NCBI RefSeq assembly: GCF_028583425.1
Contig: NC_072795.1
Span: 67,718,001 to 67,782,000, forward strand
Length of the DNA: 64,000 nt
DNA from: Eublepharis macularius
Taxonomy: Eukaryota > Chordata > Lepidosauria > Squamata > Eublepharidae
Direction of reading: 5' to 3'
The first letter of the stretch is position 1; every line of letters begins with the position of its first letter. Below the pieces are notes generated by a model. That model was not told the DNA's origin. It did not search any database and saw only the letters and a program-made list of their open reading frames with translations. This document shows positions 1 to 12,540 of this stretch, piece after piece. The position numbers and the translations under genes were made by a program.

Positions 1-1900
1 AAACGAACAGGACTCCCCAAACTCTCATGCTAACACATCCCCTAGCTAAACCAGCAGAGTCAAAAGGGAGGATCTACAAAAGGATAACCATTACTTCAAC
101 CAAAAACAAAGCAGTTCTTAAGATGTTAACTGTGGGAATAGTCCTAAGTGGATGGAGGGAGGGAAGGGCAGAAGTTTCTGGGCCTTCTTTTCTAAATGGC
201 CTCCCTTCTCTTCCATCTGACTAGGGGCTTAAGATTAAAAATGAGGGTTTTAAAAAGAAAAAGGGAAAAAAGAACCTTTTCCTATTGCTGATTTTGGTGA
301 TGGTATATTTGGTTGGTTGGTGTGTGTTTTTTTAAGTTTTTCAAGACATAATCCGAACAACTTAGTCTGAACTTACAAGAACAAGGAATACTAGTGTATT
401 CCCTGCCCGTTCCAGGTGTCTTCCTAGAAGCCGGTGGCATTTGATGGCCCTGGCAGTCTGTTCAGTTAGTGCTGTTGGAGGGTTACTATGAATCCCCTGC
501 CATATTTTTATTTAAATCAATCCTTTCCTGTGATCGTGTGTGTTGTTGGTTACAGCAACCTGTAGGACACTTTTTTCCTCTTGAAGCTGGCAACTCTAAA
601 GGACCAGTTTCTTCCAGTAAAAGAAGTGTTTACCTGAACCCCATAAGACTTGTACAAAATGGGGGTGGGCTCTGCAGGCATTGCCTTGTGTTTAAAGGCA
701 AATGTATTCTTAAGCTGCAGACACTAAAGAGCCCAGCTATGAGTTGAGACACCTGGCAGAAGAGCTGTCTTTCTGGTACTGTGGTCTCCGTGTGACATAC
801 ACCTGGGGCATTACAGTGCAAAAGGGAAGGCGGGGCTTTTTGATTTCAGGCCAGCATGCTAGTTTAAAATGATAGAATTTAAACCAAACTCACACAGAGA
901 AAACAGGGCTGTCTTTTTGGCCAGTGTGCCTTTAGGTTTCAGCGATGCTTGTTGAACAAATGGAGACCAGTACTCCGTCCATTGCTACAGGATGCCTTAC
1001 AGCATCAAGGTGGAAGACTTGTGCAGTATTTCCTCTTTTTTTAAAGTCCAAAAGTCTAGCTAGATTCTTACAGTGACCACTGAAAAGAATTGAGTGTCTG
1101 TATTTCTCTCTCTCAATAGTGGCAACTCGCTACTGTATAACGTCTGTGAGTGTGTGTGTGCGTGCGTGTCTGACTGCAGTACATGCATGTGTGTTTCCTA
1201 CTGATGATATGAAACTTGCTGCTGTAAGACTGCAAAAAAAGAAAACAAACGGTGAAAAAAGGACTTTAGCTTTGCTTTAAAGAAACAGTGAAGCTTTTGT
1301 TAGTAACAGCCCCGAGGGGGGAAGAGAAAAATACCAAACAGCTGAAACTAACATTCCCCGGAGTGTTCCTGTGGAAGAGAGCAGGCCTTGGTTTCTATAT
1401 TGAGTGTGTTTCCTTCCCCCTCTTTTCCCTCTTTCTTTGATTATGATTGTCTGGGTCATTTAATGTCATAATATGGACTTTCAGTTACGATTGCTTGAAA
1501 CCAAAATCAGTTTGAAATCTGGTGTAAGCCCAAATACAATGCCTCTTTCTGATAAATTCATGCCCTTGTGTCTCATTTTCTTCATGGGGGAAAGAGTAGT
1601 TACATATGATGATAAAAGAAGAGAATTCTTTCTGCACTTGCAAGGTGAATTTTAAGCAGGGAATGAACTCTGTATAATTCTTGCCATGGGTTAACACAGG
1701 GTAGTGAGATGAACGCCACCTTCATGTTTAAAAATATATATTAAGAAGGGTTGATGTGAATGTGTATTCACATATGAAAGGCCAATAGAGAAGCCATTTC
1801 TGTCCTCATCTCCTGTCTGGCAAGCATGGCACTGAATTATTCTTTGCATATCACCTACAGGCAGGGCCAGCCCTATCACTTAGCAGCCTGCTTCAGAGAG
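1..1900 (+). other. Possible 3' UTR of upstream neighbour (WBP1L?) and flank
   Basis: No open frame here resembles a known protein. The DNA is mostly unique-looking, with short homopolymer and GT-rich tracts (1147-1171) and no clear transposon, which fits a long vertebrate 3' UTR. In tetrapods the gene next to the 3' end of CYP17A1 is WBP1L, transcribed toward it, so a plus-strand WBP1L 3' UTR is expected about here. That is inference from synteny; no coding exon or certain poly(A) site was seen. Confidence 0.3.
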
Positions 1901-2034
1901 CATACTTTGGGGTTTCATTAAAGGGCAGCAAATTGTCAATCCACTGAAAAGCGGGGGGTATCCTTCTTTTAAAAAAAACACAATTTAATCCCAATCCTTC
2001 CTCCAAGAAACTCAGTACATGGTTTCTTCTCACT

Positions 2035-2180
2035 CCACCTCTACATTGTTGCCACAACCCTGAGAGGTTGGTTAGACAATTGGGCCAAGGTTACCTACTG
2101 AACATCATGGCTGAGTGGGGATTTGAACCTAGGCCTCACTTTTCTTAAGTCCAGCACTTTCAGTGCTAAAACACAGCTTT
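2035..2180 (-). repeat. tRNA-derived SINE fragment, antisense
   Basis: On the minus strand this gives the typical body of amniote tRNA-derived SINEs: a pol III B-box-like GGTTCAAATCC stretch, then a segment about lack of previous clearing (CCAAGG/TTACC) and an ACAACCCTGAGAGG block. Diverged and without visible target duplications. Confidence 0.55.
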
Positions 2181-5100
2181 TGCAGGCCAAGGGCTGATAA
2201 CCATTGGCCAGAGTTGGGATTTGCATTATACTTCCAGTGTCAATAATCACACAGATGGAAAGAGAAGAGCTACTAGGAAGCTCAGCAAAATCCCTCCCCT
2301 TTCTGCTGAGAAATGGCATTGAAAGAAAGCATCCTCACAGGTATGGATAAGGAGATGACACTGTTAATTTTATTGCTTCCTGTGAGAAAAGGGTTAAAAC
2401 TAACATTGTGAATACAGAGGACCATAGCCACTGCCTCTCACGTAACACAAAATCAGCTTTATGTTGGGTGGGCTTGAGCTCAGCTATAGCTGTGGGAGAA
2501 ATGTGAAGAGAACCTCATACCTGCCATCCAGTTGTCCTCTTTCTGTTTGCTGAATGAATACATGAACCGTGTTTTGATTTAGTGCTTCATTGGTCTTGAG
2601 CACTTCTGGTGTTACATTTCCCTCTTTGTCACTACATGTATTTTCAAACTGCAAATAGAGTTTGAAATAAATGGTTCCTTTAATTTTTTTACAAAAAGCT
2701 CTATGCAAAGACCTTTTGTGTGTCCCTTTTGGGCTCAAACCAGTCCATTGCTGGCCAGTGCTTGTGTTCAGATGGGATCCCCATAGGGCATAACAGAATG
2801 CTGTTATCTGTCCCATGCATTGCTCACACACAAGCATTATGCTAGGCTATTGTGCGAGATGTGAAAGGTACCCTGCTCCTATTCTTCTGTCTCTTTTCTA
2901 TTCAATCAAGGTATAGAAGCTCTGAGCCACATCCTCTGACCAAATAGAACAGAAAGGATGATTACAGGAGGAATCATTCTCCAATAGCCTTGCACATGAT
3001 TACATTCTGAAGGAGCATGTGGAAAAACAGGACATGATTATGTTCCATAAGAGTCCCTCTATGTGCAGCTCTGATCCACAGTGGACTGGACACACCCTTG
3101 AAAATAAAGTGCAGTCATGTTTGTGCTCATATGTCCCATGGGTACACTCAAAGAAGCTAGGATTGGCCATTGCTGCAGGATATTTTATTCTTCTGTAGGG
3201 GCAACTTCTGCATAATTCAGTCAAAAGGTTAGGATATAGGCTAGATTGTTCAGAAATGCCCCCTGATTAACAGCAGTTTGAAGTACACAATGCATCATAT
3301 TTTTATGGTATTTTGCAGTCTTTGGCATATTTTTTTGTTGAAGAATTGGTTTTTTCTCCCCCATAATGTGTAAAATGGCCTGCAATTCATGGTAATCCAT
3401 TTTGGAAAAAGAGTTGAGAGGTCTGATCCTGACAAGGTGAATAAACTTGTCTTCAAGAATCAAACTGCTGTTAGAGTACTGGTAGAGATACTAGCCTTAC
3501 AGTACCAAGCTTAGCAACATGGGAGATACAATAATTGTTAACATAGCAATAGTGCCTGGAGTTTTAAGACGTATCCTATGCAAATCCTGCAGCTGGCCAA
3601 GAATTGAGAAACTGTTCACTATACATATGTTCTCTAAGCAAACATAGCAAATTATTTCTGAGTCCGAGGAGAGCTCTGTGGTGTGAACACACAGATCTCA
3701 GCTCTCTAATTTAGGCTGTAGCTTCTGGGTGTGGGATTCCTGATACAAGCCCCAGAGTCAATGGAAGCCTGCTTGCTTTGTATTATAGAACTTTTTCTGA
3801 TGTGAAGGAAAATATGGGGAAGAAAAAAGCAAGGGCTGTGAAGAATGCCAGAGTTTATAAGAGATCAGGCAGAAAGTTGCCAAGCTGAATGGTGAGTTGT
3901 TTGGTTAGTAGTACATCAAAATATTTGTACCTGTATTAGCTCTAGAGTGCATTTAACATAGTATCTTTATGCAGGCCACCCACAAGAGTTGCAGACAGTT
4001 CTCCTAGCCTGACAGGTGAGGGGAGGGGGGAATGGTCTTGAAATACCTTTTGTGGCAATCCTAAAGGTTCTTTGGGTAGCCACAAATAATACAAATGACT
4101 ATCTCAGTGGAAAGCTCATGGGGCATTAAGACAAGCCTGGCTCACATGAAAGAACCCAGTTTGCTTAGTTCTGTGGAACATATATCTGATGCACATATCC
4201 AGAGGTAAGTAAAAACAACAATAACAACAGTGTCAGTGATACATTATGGAACACACGAGAGCATTTCTTTCTGGTTTTTTTTTTAAATCGAACAGCTGTC
4301 TTCTGAGGGTACATGATTTTCCAGTTCATCTGGCTGCATGCCTGGCTCAGAGGGCTCACAGGTATTATTCTCTACCCTGTATTGCCTGTGCTTTGTGTCT
4401 GCTGCAAGAAAATAATCACCTCCCTCCTCCATTGCTTAATATGTTTCCTGAGGCTGTTGTGTAACTTGGTGTAATTGCCCAGGGAACATGATGCATTCTA
4501 CACTCAGGGGAGGGGGTGGAATATTCTTGGAAGAAGCCAGTAGTTAGAAAGATGGGTTCCAGTGCTCGTTGACTTGAATAGCATTAGGTTGAAAATTCAG
4601 CGGCTGCACATGGGAACTGCATTTTCTGCAAAATGTTTGAGAGACCAGAATAGTTTAGAATGCTAACCTGTCAATAATCATGGGTTGTCATGTTAAGAAC
4701 TTGAGTTCATTCTTTAAGAGCCTTTGGAGCTCATACATCAAAGTACAGATGTCAACAAACAGTAAAATTTATTCTGGGAAGTTCTGAAATTCATTTTCCC
4801 AAAGGTCTGTAAAGAGAGCCAATCTCTTCCATGCCTTGCTAGTTCCTGATAGCACCGACAGTTGTCCTACAGTGGATCTGTTCATTGCTCCTTATGAGTT
4901 CTTGCTGTACTTTTTAACATCCCCATCCCATTACAGACTCTGTAGCTTCAGAAATTCTTTGGGAAATTGGATTTTAGAGGCTGAAATCTGCCCCTTTTTT
5001 GTACCTGAAGCTGAGCACTATAAAAAGGCTGTTGTTGGTGCTCAGGTTGGCCCATGATGCTCTTAAATGGCTGCTTCGTGCAATTGAAGTGGCATGGCTG

Positions 5101-8100
5101 AAGATTCTTTGCAGTGTCATAGAGGATGCCAGAGTGCATTACAGAGCATGTGCTTTGTTACTGCTTTTGAAAATATTGATACTCTAAGAGACCTTATTAG
5201 TGCATACAGCTCAATTGATCAAATCAATATTAAAATCTCATACCCCTACCTGAACTTGCTACTGTTCTTTAAACGGGCAGGTTGATGAGTCCTATGTTTT
5301 TGGAATAAATAGAAAACAAAACATGGGGTTGATCAATCCCCAGAATTCCTTTCTTGATTTGAAGAACACACAGAGCTTGCCACTGACTGAGGTTGGGAAG
5401 TTTGCATTCATTAATACCAACCAACTTATTGTGGCTGAATTGTAATAGGTAGGTTGTAGGAATGACACGACACAGGGTTGCGATTCTGAGCATCAGTCTG
5501 CGAAGGCTAGTCTCTCCTAGCCAGGCAGTGGCTCCTTTATTTAAGCACAGCATGCATACACAAGGACTGATGACCAAGGAAATAATGTTTATCTGTGCTG
5601 GCATCCAGTTAACCAGTTACTGACATAGACGGCTGGAACTGCACGTTGCATTGTTAAGCATTTACGAGGAGAGGGGAGCAGAGTGCCCTTTCGATCAGGG
5701 TAGGCTTTCCTATCCGCTGACCTAAGGACCCACAGTAGGTACCTCTGTAAAACATGTATTCTGTTTGCAAGCTGCACTTTTGTTTTAATTGCAGTGGCAT
5801 TGTTTCCCTAAGATCCTGGGAAGCTTGTCAGTTCTATTAAAGAAAAAACATACTGGCACAAATAAATGTAATATAATGAGTATTGTATTGAGTTTCTGGG
5901 TTTGTGTATCCATTTTGCAGGATGTTTTGTTGGAGCACAAACAAATGCAAACCATAGAAATAATAGACGTTTATAAGTAATTGCCTTATTTAGAATGACT
6001 TTGATCCAAGGTGCTGAGATAGGAGGAATTATGAAGGATGAGCACTGAACAATCCGGCACTCTGCTTTGCATCCCACCATGGCTTCCTCTTTGTTCTTCT
6101 TTTCCCCATATAGCTCAGCTACCTGTTCTCATGTAATTTGGTGTCATTTCTCTCTTACCTTAGCAAATCTTAACCTGGCTGTTCTAGCAGGTGATTAGGG
6201 AGATCATGTCTTTATTGCTGGTCAGCTGGAGGATGCATTTGCTAGCTATCTGGGGTAACTAAGGCTGTAGCAACTGTGTGTGCAGAACAACAGGTGGCTC
6301 TAATTCCTCATAGTTACTGGCTGCTGGGAGGGACGCTTTTAGAACCGTCCCTCAGAATGAAAACTCAGATGAGTCTTAAGACTACAGTTTTCTCTTGCCC
6401 TTAGACATTTGCAAAGCATCCACCATTTTGCCATGTCCAAAAGATTTTATAAGCTTGGGAACATTTTGACTCATTGACTTCACCAGTAGTCTTTCATCAC
6501 TGTATTCACTTACCAGATTTCTCAAGTTGATTTGAGAAAGAGGGTTCAAGAAGACATGGCCACACTGAACTGGAGTTCAACTTGATCCTAATTTGTTCCC
6601 TTTTATCAGACTGTATTGTGTTCAGTAAGCCATCTCTAGCTGCCAGCTGTTTCATGGGTCCAGGCTACAAAAAGCTATTAGCAGTAACTCCGCCACTGGA
6701 AATTTCTGGTCTTAATTGTTCAGTTTTTAGCTTGAGGCCCTGAGAATGCATTAACACATTTTTACTGCAAAGAATTAAGGCTTTTCAAAGTCAAGCAATG
6801 TCAACAATGGAGAGAAGACAGTATGAAGGCAAAGCATATAAAGGGAAACAACATCCTTGCTATCTCTTAAAAGAAGCAGCAAGGGGATGCTGAAAGGGTA
6901 GCAGATGAACAGACAATCACATTGTCTTGCTCCATGCTGCAGAGGCTGCTGAGATCTGAGACTTTGGAAAGATTCAGAGGAGGGTCATATAGCTGGCATG
7001 GCTCCTATTTTCAAAAGCTACCACTTGTAGGGACAAGTGATCTGTAATTCGGAATGAGGATGGGACCTTCCAGGGAAGATTGTCCAGCATCTGTTTGATA
7101 CATCTTTACCTCTGCTTATATTGCAATGGCTGCTGCCTGACAGAGTATAGATAGCAAAAAATAGGTAAATCCATAAAAATACTACTTTCTGTGTATTTGT
7201 AATTTTTTTTTTAAAAAATGGTCTGGAGTAGGAAAGTGGGAAAATACACACTGAATATGGTGCTCGGCAAGCTGTTGGATAATTGCATAATGCCTAAGAG
7301 CTACAGCATTGTAAAAGCCAGCAATTATATTGTTAAAATTGCAGAGTTTCACTTGGAATGCTTTATGGCTTTCCATGTTTCCCACTAACTATGACCAAAG
7401 CAACAGTGTGTTGAAAGTCCTACTGACATGACATCATGAACAGTGCAAATTTTTTTAAAAAATTGTTAGCACATTCTCTCTAGAAAAATAGACTTCTAAA
7501 ATTGTCCAGTGTGCCTTCCTTCAGTGGTACTGAGGACTGACTTCCTGTTTTTGTGTTGATGAAAATAATGTATTAGCAAGAATTGTGATGGCTTTTCAAT
7601 ATACTAGTACAATAAGTTGTCATGGAAGTGGAAGAGCATCATGGAATTTCAAGAACTGTTAACAATGAATGCCAACATTTGTATGTGAATACTGGCAAAA
7701 CAACCCACTGTGATGGTTGTGGATGTCCATGTAGATTTTACACTTTCTCTTAGAATTCACTTGTGTGTGTGTTCCATCACATTTAGCTGCAGCAAAACTG
7801 GTATAATGCTGCTATAAAGTACACTGTTGGAAAAAAGCAGTAAGCCACAACCCTACCTACTATAAAATGGAGGAGACAAAAATTATATAACGTGTTTTAG
7901 ATCCCTGTTGGGGAGAATGGTGGGAGTATAAATGAAGTAAATAAACAGATATTCAATCTGAACTATGCTGCAGGTCAGTAGCATCACAGATGTGTACATC
8001 AGAGCAGTAGGAAGATAGCTGACATCCCCCACCCCCCACCCCCTGGTGCTTCGTTCCATAGTCAGGCAACAAATTAAGAAAGTATAAGAATACAGCTTCT

Positions 8101-9069
8101 TCAAAAGATATTACAATAGCCCTATGAACATGCTAACAATTATGCAAATTGGGTGAGTTGGTGTAGTCTTGTTTTTTTATCTGCAGGTTCTCATTTTTTT
8201 TACAGTGGATCTGGATCAATAGACCCTTTCTTTCCCTTGGTGGCCTCTATATTTTTCTGTGTGTGCTAAAGTATGGGAAACTTGGAGAGCAGCTGGTATC
8301 CATTATAGTCTTGTTTTTGCCTAGCAATTGTCCTCAAGTGAATATAATTGTGCCTACACCCATAGCAAAATTGCTAAATCTGAGATTCAGCAAACCAGGG
8401 CTGTAAGAGACTGAGCTCTCAAGGGTAAATATGGGAATTTAAGCTCTGAGGCAGCTGTTTGGGATATAAATACTGATGGAAATGATTCAGCAAGATCCTC
8501 TCGACAATCTGACTGATCAACATTCCGTGAGCAAGATTTCACAGGGGATGTTTACCTCCAAAGAGACATCTGAGGACATTTAAATCAAAGCCCAAAGAGA
8601 CATCCAATTCTGGTTATTAAATCTTCTAGAGGGATAGTTCATTTTATGCTCTCTTGATTCGGAAGAAAGAAGGTTGAGATTAGGTGGAACAAGAGGACGC
8701 AGGCCTCAGTAATGACATTTTTGGAGCCACGAAGTTCAGCAGGCAATGGAAAAGAAGAAACTGTAAATTCAGAAAGTGTTGAAGAGATTTAAGACATCTG
8801 TTCACCTGTTCCCAGCAGCTCTGGCAGTGGAAGTCCTTGATCTGTTGGAAAATACTTAAAAATGAGATGAAGAAATCAAAATATCCTCTTTATAGATAAA
8901 GAAAACAGCCCACCCTGAACTATTTCTGACCAGTATCATGCAGCTTGATAAACTCACGACTAGATGGTTTGTCCCACACAGTCGCAAAGTGCACTCTCTT
9001 GATATAAGCCGTAGTAAAGACAACACTGGCACTAGCCGGTGTCTAAGCTTGTCACTTGCCTAGGATGAT
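2181..9069. other. Intergenic DNA, no gene recognised
   Basis: AT-rich sequence in which all open frames are short and lack recognisable domains or splice-linked exons. Scattered short A/T and C runs (for example a C-rich tract near 8028-8042) are the only obvious structure. No tRNA, rRNA or intact transposon was recognised. Confidence 0.5.
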
Positions 9070-9165
9070 CTATGGCATGGCCTCATGGAGAACCACTGCC
9101 AGTCTCAGTAGACAATGCTGACCTTGATGGACCAAGAGTCTGATTCAGTGTAAGGCAGTTTCATA
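9070..9165 (+). repeat. Retroposon 3'-tail fragment
   Basis: A segment ending in a TGACCTTGATGGACCAAGAG ... GGCAGTTTCATATGT type sequence resembles the 3' tail shared by CR1-like and SINE elements of reptiles. No boundary or target duplication is visible. Confidence 0.4.
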
Positions 9166-9304
9166 TGTGACCACTCATTGGGTCCAAAAGGGCATCTCTC
9201 GTGTTTTTACCTTTAAGCCGAGTTCTCTGGTGCCCTTTAAGCCTTTGGGTGAGGTAGGAGGCTGGATAAAAGAAAGGCAGCCTACATTGTTTATTTGCCA
9301 TCTG

Positions 9305-9375
9305 ACTGAACTAGGTATTATGTTTTGTAATCCACCTTGCGCCTCAGTGAGAAAGTTATAAATGAAGTAAAAAAA
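9305..9375 (+). repeat. LINE 3'-end fragment
   Basis: Reads as a 3' end of the L2-like type: a 'TAATCCACCTTGCGCCTCAG' block followed by an ATAAATGAAGTAAA tail. Similar tails occur at 24500-24552, 34120-34300 and 54006-54085. Confidence 0.5.
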
Positions 9376-10951
9376 TAGATCTTCCCAGTCTTTACTGAGT
9401 ATTGGGTTAGCTATGTATCAATGCTATTATTATATTTAATATTATAGTGGATGGCTTGCGCCATTCCCAAAATAAGGTCGCCCACAACAGAATAAGGTCA
9501 AAATAAGGTAGGTGTTCTCACGTGAATGGGGGACTCCTTAGGAATGCAGAAAATGTTACTCTGATTGTAAGAAAAGAAAGCCCAACAAGCTCATAAGAAC
9601 TGAATACGAGGCACAGAATGTCGAGAGCAGTCTATGACGGAGGTAAGGGAAGGTCTCAGTCACAGACAAGATGAAGTCTTCTTCCAAGTTTTGCTATGAA
9701 ACTCTTTGCCCATAGAATTGTGGCTGAGAGTGAGTTGAGGAAAACAGTCTTCCCGGTGTGGTTGCTTCTGAGGAACTTTACAGACCTTGAGAGGTGTTTG
9801 GTCCATCTTGATTACTGATCTCTTGCATCTTGGTTTGCCCTAGTCTGTTTCTCTTGTTTTCTATTATGGCTTGTGTTGCCCACCTGTTTAAGATGGCAAG
9901 GCAGATGTTGCCTATTGGGGGGAGGGGTTAAAGTGTAGGATTGCTTTCATCTCGCTCTGTATGCCAGTACAGTAGAACATTTGCTCTGTGCTTAGCAGGC
10001 ATAGCCCTAGAAGAACAGAATAGCAATCAAACAGGAGAAATCAAAGCCCTCCTTGCCCTCCCGAAGCCTGTGCTCGCTGAAGATACCACTCTGGAAAGAC
10101 AGACATTTCAGGGAAATCTTCTTATGTTGCATAAACATAACTCTTGTTTATTTCTGAGCATTCCTGTTTGTTATTCTCTTCTCATTCTGGCCTTCTCTAA
10201 GCTAGGCAGTCAAGCATTAGAACAACCAGAAAAGCCAATTATTTCTGAATACTTCCAACTCTCGTTAATATTGCCTACTTTCATTAGTTTTTCAGTTGGG
10301 GCTTATGATAAACTGGGAATTTACAATTCAGAGTGTGCTTAGGTAACATCTAAATGCTTGTCCTTAATTGTCTGCTTTTGCTAGTTAATCAGTAAATCTG
10401 CTATCAGTTGTATGTGCCTGTGTATGCACGCAAACTGAGATATTACATAATATATGTTGTGTCACTTGTTTTATCAATGACATCCTTGGCAAACCTTTTT
10501 TATTCATAGTCTGAGGACTGGCTATATGAAAGTAAAAGGACTAATCTGAGCCATCCTCAGCTCTCAGTCATAAGATGGAGCACATCTGCTGTCTCTAGCC
10601 TCTGATCCCTTGTTTGATTGTATCACATTAAGAACATCTGAACAAAATTTAGGAATGACCTGTACGATGCTAAAAGCTGTGATTTGGATAGTTGTTTTCT
10701 TCCAGTTGTTTCATGCTGTTAGCAGGTGGGATTGATGATGCTTGACAATTCACTTCTCCACCCTTACCCACATCATGTCTGGTACTGTTCCTCAGGGTTC
10801 TCTGATTCCTGGATGCAGCAGTGGATGGGAAGACATATTGGGCTACAATGGGAGAGGCAAGACAGTAAAGTTTTGTTCCAAGAGCTCTGCTCTCTACTCA
10901 CTGATGATTAGAACTAACTTGCTGATAACTGGATCTTTAAAAACAACACAA
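9376..10951. other. Intergenic DNA, no gene recognised
   Basis: A 133-codon open frame at 9941-10342 lacks domains, homologous splice context or a convincing translation start, so it is not called. A short tandem of AAAATAAGGT-like units lies near 9470-9510. Confidence 0.45.
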
Positions 10952-11052
10952 TTTCTCATTGCTACAATATACCTTTGAGTTGACCATAATTTGATATTTT
11001 CATTTCATATCAAATTATGGTCAACTCAAAGGTATATTGTAGGAATGAGAAA
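10952..11052. repeat. Near-perfect 46-bp inverted repeat (hairpin)
   Basis: Left arm 10952-10997 and right arm 11007-11052 are reverse complements with one mismatch (G/C at the eighth to tenth base of the arm), separated by a 9-nt spacer at 10998-11006. The arms are AT-rich and include TTTGAGTTGACC. Near-perfect identity suggests a young foldback or a recent inverted duplication. No second copy was seen in this window. Confidence 0.9.
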
Positions 11053-12299
11053 GTCATCTGCATCCAACTTTCTCTAAATAGACTGCTCATAATAAAAGGT
11101 TTTTCTTTTCTTGCAATCTGCTCTTTATGGTCAAATGAGACCAGGAGACTCACTTCAAACATCACAAAGTTTGATAAGGTAATTTAGCTATGATCTGGAT
11201 CTGCCATAATGCCTGAATTAACAAATCCATAGGTACAGTCCCTGCTATGCCTTCAGAGGCTGCCACACCATGAAGACAGGAGAGGACGTCTGAAGCTGAA
11301 GGCCAAGAAGGGTGGGGAAAATGAAAGCCGACAAGTACTTGCAAACCAGTTTTATCTATTGCATGTTTAGAAGCTCACACTGTAGCTCGGTCCTTAACTA
11401 TTGTCGGTACAAACCATGATTTGATATGATGCCAGTGAGAGAGTTCAATATAAGAAGGCCCCATTTACATTGTGGTCCCACTCTTTCCCTAGTCTCTTGC
11501 CTGTTTTCATGGTTTTGCAGTTGTTATATCGTTTCAGTACTTGGTAAACAGAAAATAATCTTCAAATTTTTTAAAAAAATCAGCATAAAGGTGACTTCTG
11601 TTTCTTTCCTCTGTGAACTGCAATTGATCCCACTTGAATCCAAGATTGCTGATTCCATGTTTTTGTGTACATGTCTTTGTCTCTCCTGTAAATATTGTTT
11701 TCATAGTATCTAACCTAAATAATTGATGTTAATGCATTGCCTGGAGTCTATTTAATATGCCAAAAGAAAAGGCCAGAAATATAGGCTGTTGCTACAGAAA
11801 CAGGCATAGTTTTCACCTCCAGTTGCAAGCACTATTGATCTATAGGCAGTTATTGCTGAAGTGGGGCAGAGTGGAGAGAGTGTTCCCTAGTGCATCGTGC
11901 TGTATTTCATGTTTCCACCCCACCTTTACTTTCTGATCAAATTGGCTAGGAAAGCTAGGAAATGTTGTCTTCCTCAGCTTATATGTTTGAGCTGTCTGAG
12001 AGCTCGTTCACATGTTACAAGTTTGTCAGTGACTTGCAGTCTCTTTGGACAACGGATTATTCACACAATAACGCAGCACAAAAGGGGTATACAAAACAGT
12101 GCTAGGAACTAAATTTGCAGGCATGCAGCAGTCTAGTTCTTTTTGGAACCATGGTGAATGAAGAGGAGGCTCTACATATACTAATCGGGTAAACATAGTT
12201 TTTTCCAACAGGACAAAGAGCACTCCTAAGAGCTGTTTCAGGTTGGGAAAAGGGTGTGGTTAGGGTTCACAGCCCTCTAGTTGTGCCTGGAGGTCTGGA
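11053..12299. other. Intergenic DNA, no gene recognised
   Basis: Only short unrelated open frames are present. No RNA gene or bounded mobile element was recognised. Confidence 0.45.
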
Positions 12300-12455
12300 C
12301 ATACAACAGGTGACAGAGATCAGTTCCCCTGGGGAAAATGACTGCCTTGGAAGGTGGTATCTATAGTATTATACACTGCTGACATTTCTCCCCTCCCCAA
12401 ATCCCGTCCCCAAATCTCCAGGAATTTCCTAACCCGTAGCTGGCAGCCCTAGGCA
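12300..12455 (+). repeat. hAT-like MITE, 5'-truncated copy
   Basis: Contains the internal and right-end sequence of the family that is complete at 34680-34888: a GAGATCAGTTCCCCTGG block, a CTCCCCTCCCC run, AATCTCCAGGAATTTCC and the terminal CTGGCAGCCCTA. The left TIR is missing. Confidence 0.65.
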
Positions 12456-12540
12456 TAAGCCCCCTTCTGACGTGCATAATGGTCTGCCCTGTTAGGGCAG
12501 AATTGCAGGGTAAAAATTTTGTAAATAAGTAAATAAATCA
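12456..12540 (+). repeat. LINE-type 3' tail
   Basis: A short GC-richer block ends in a TAAATAAGTAAATAAAT tail, as in the LINE 3' ends elsewhere in the window. It directly follows the MITE fragment. Confidence 0.35.

Noticed and set aside
9941-10342. 133-codon frame as a possible lineage-specific gene
   Set aside because: No domain, no signal peptide of note, no splice context or regulatory signal; length is compatible with chance.
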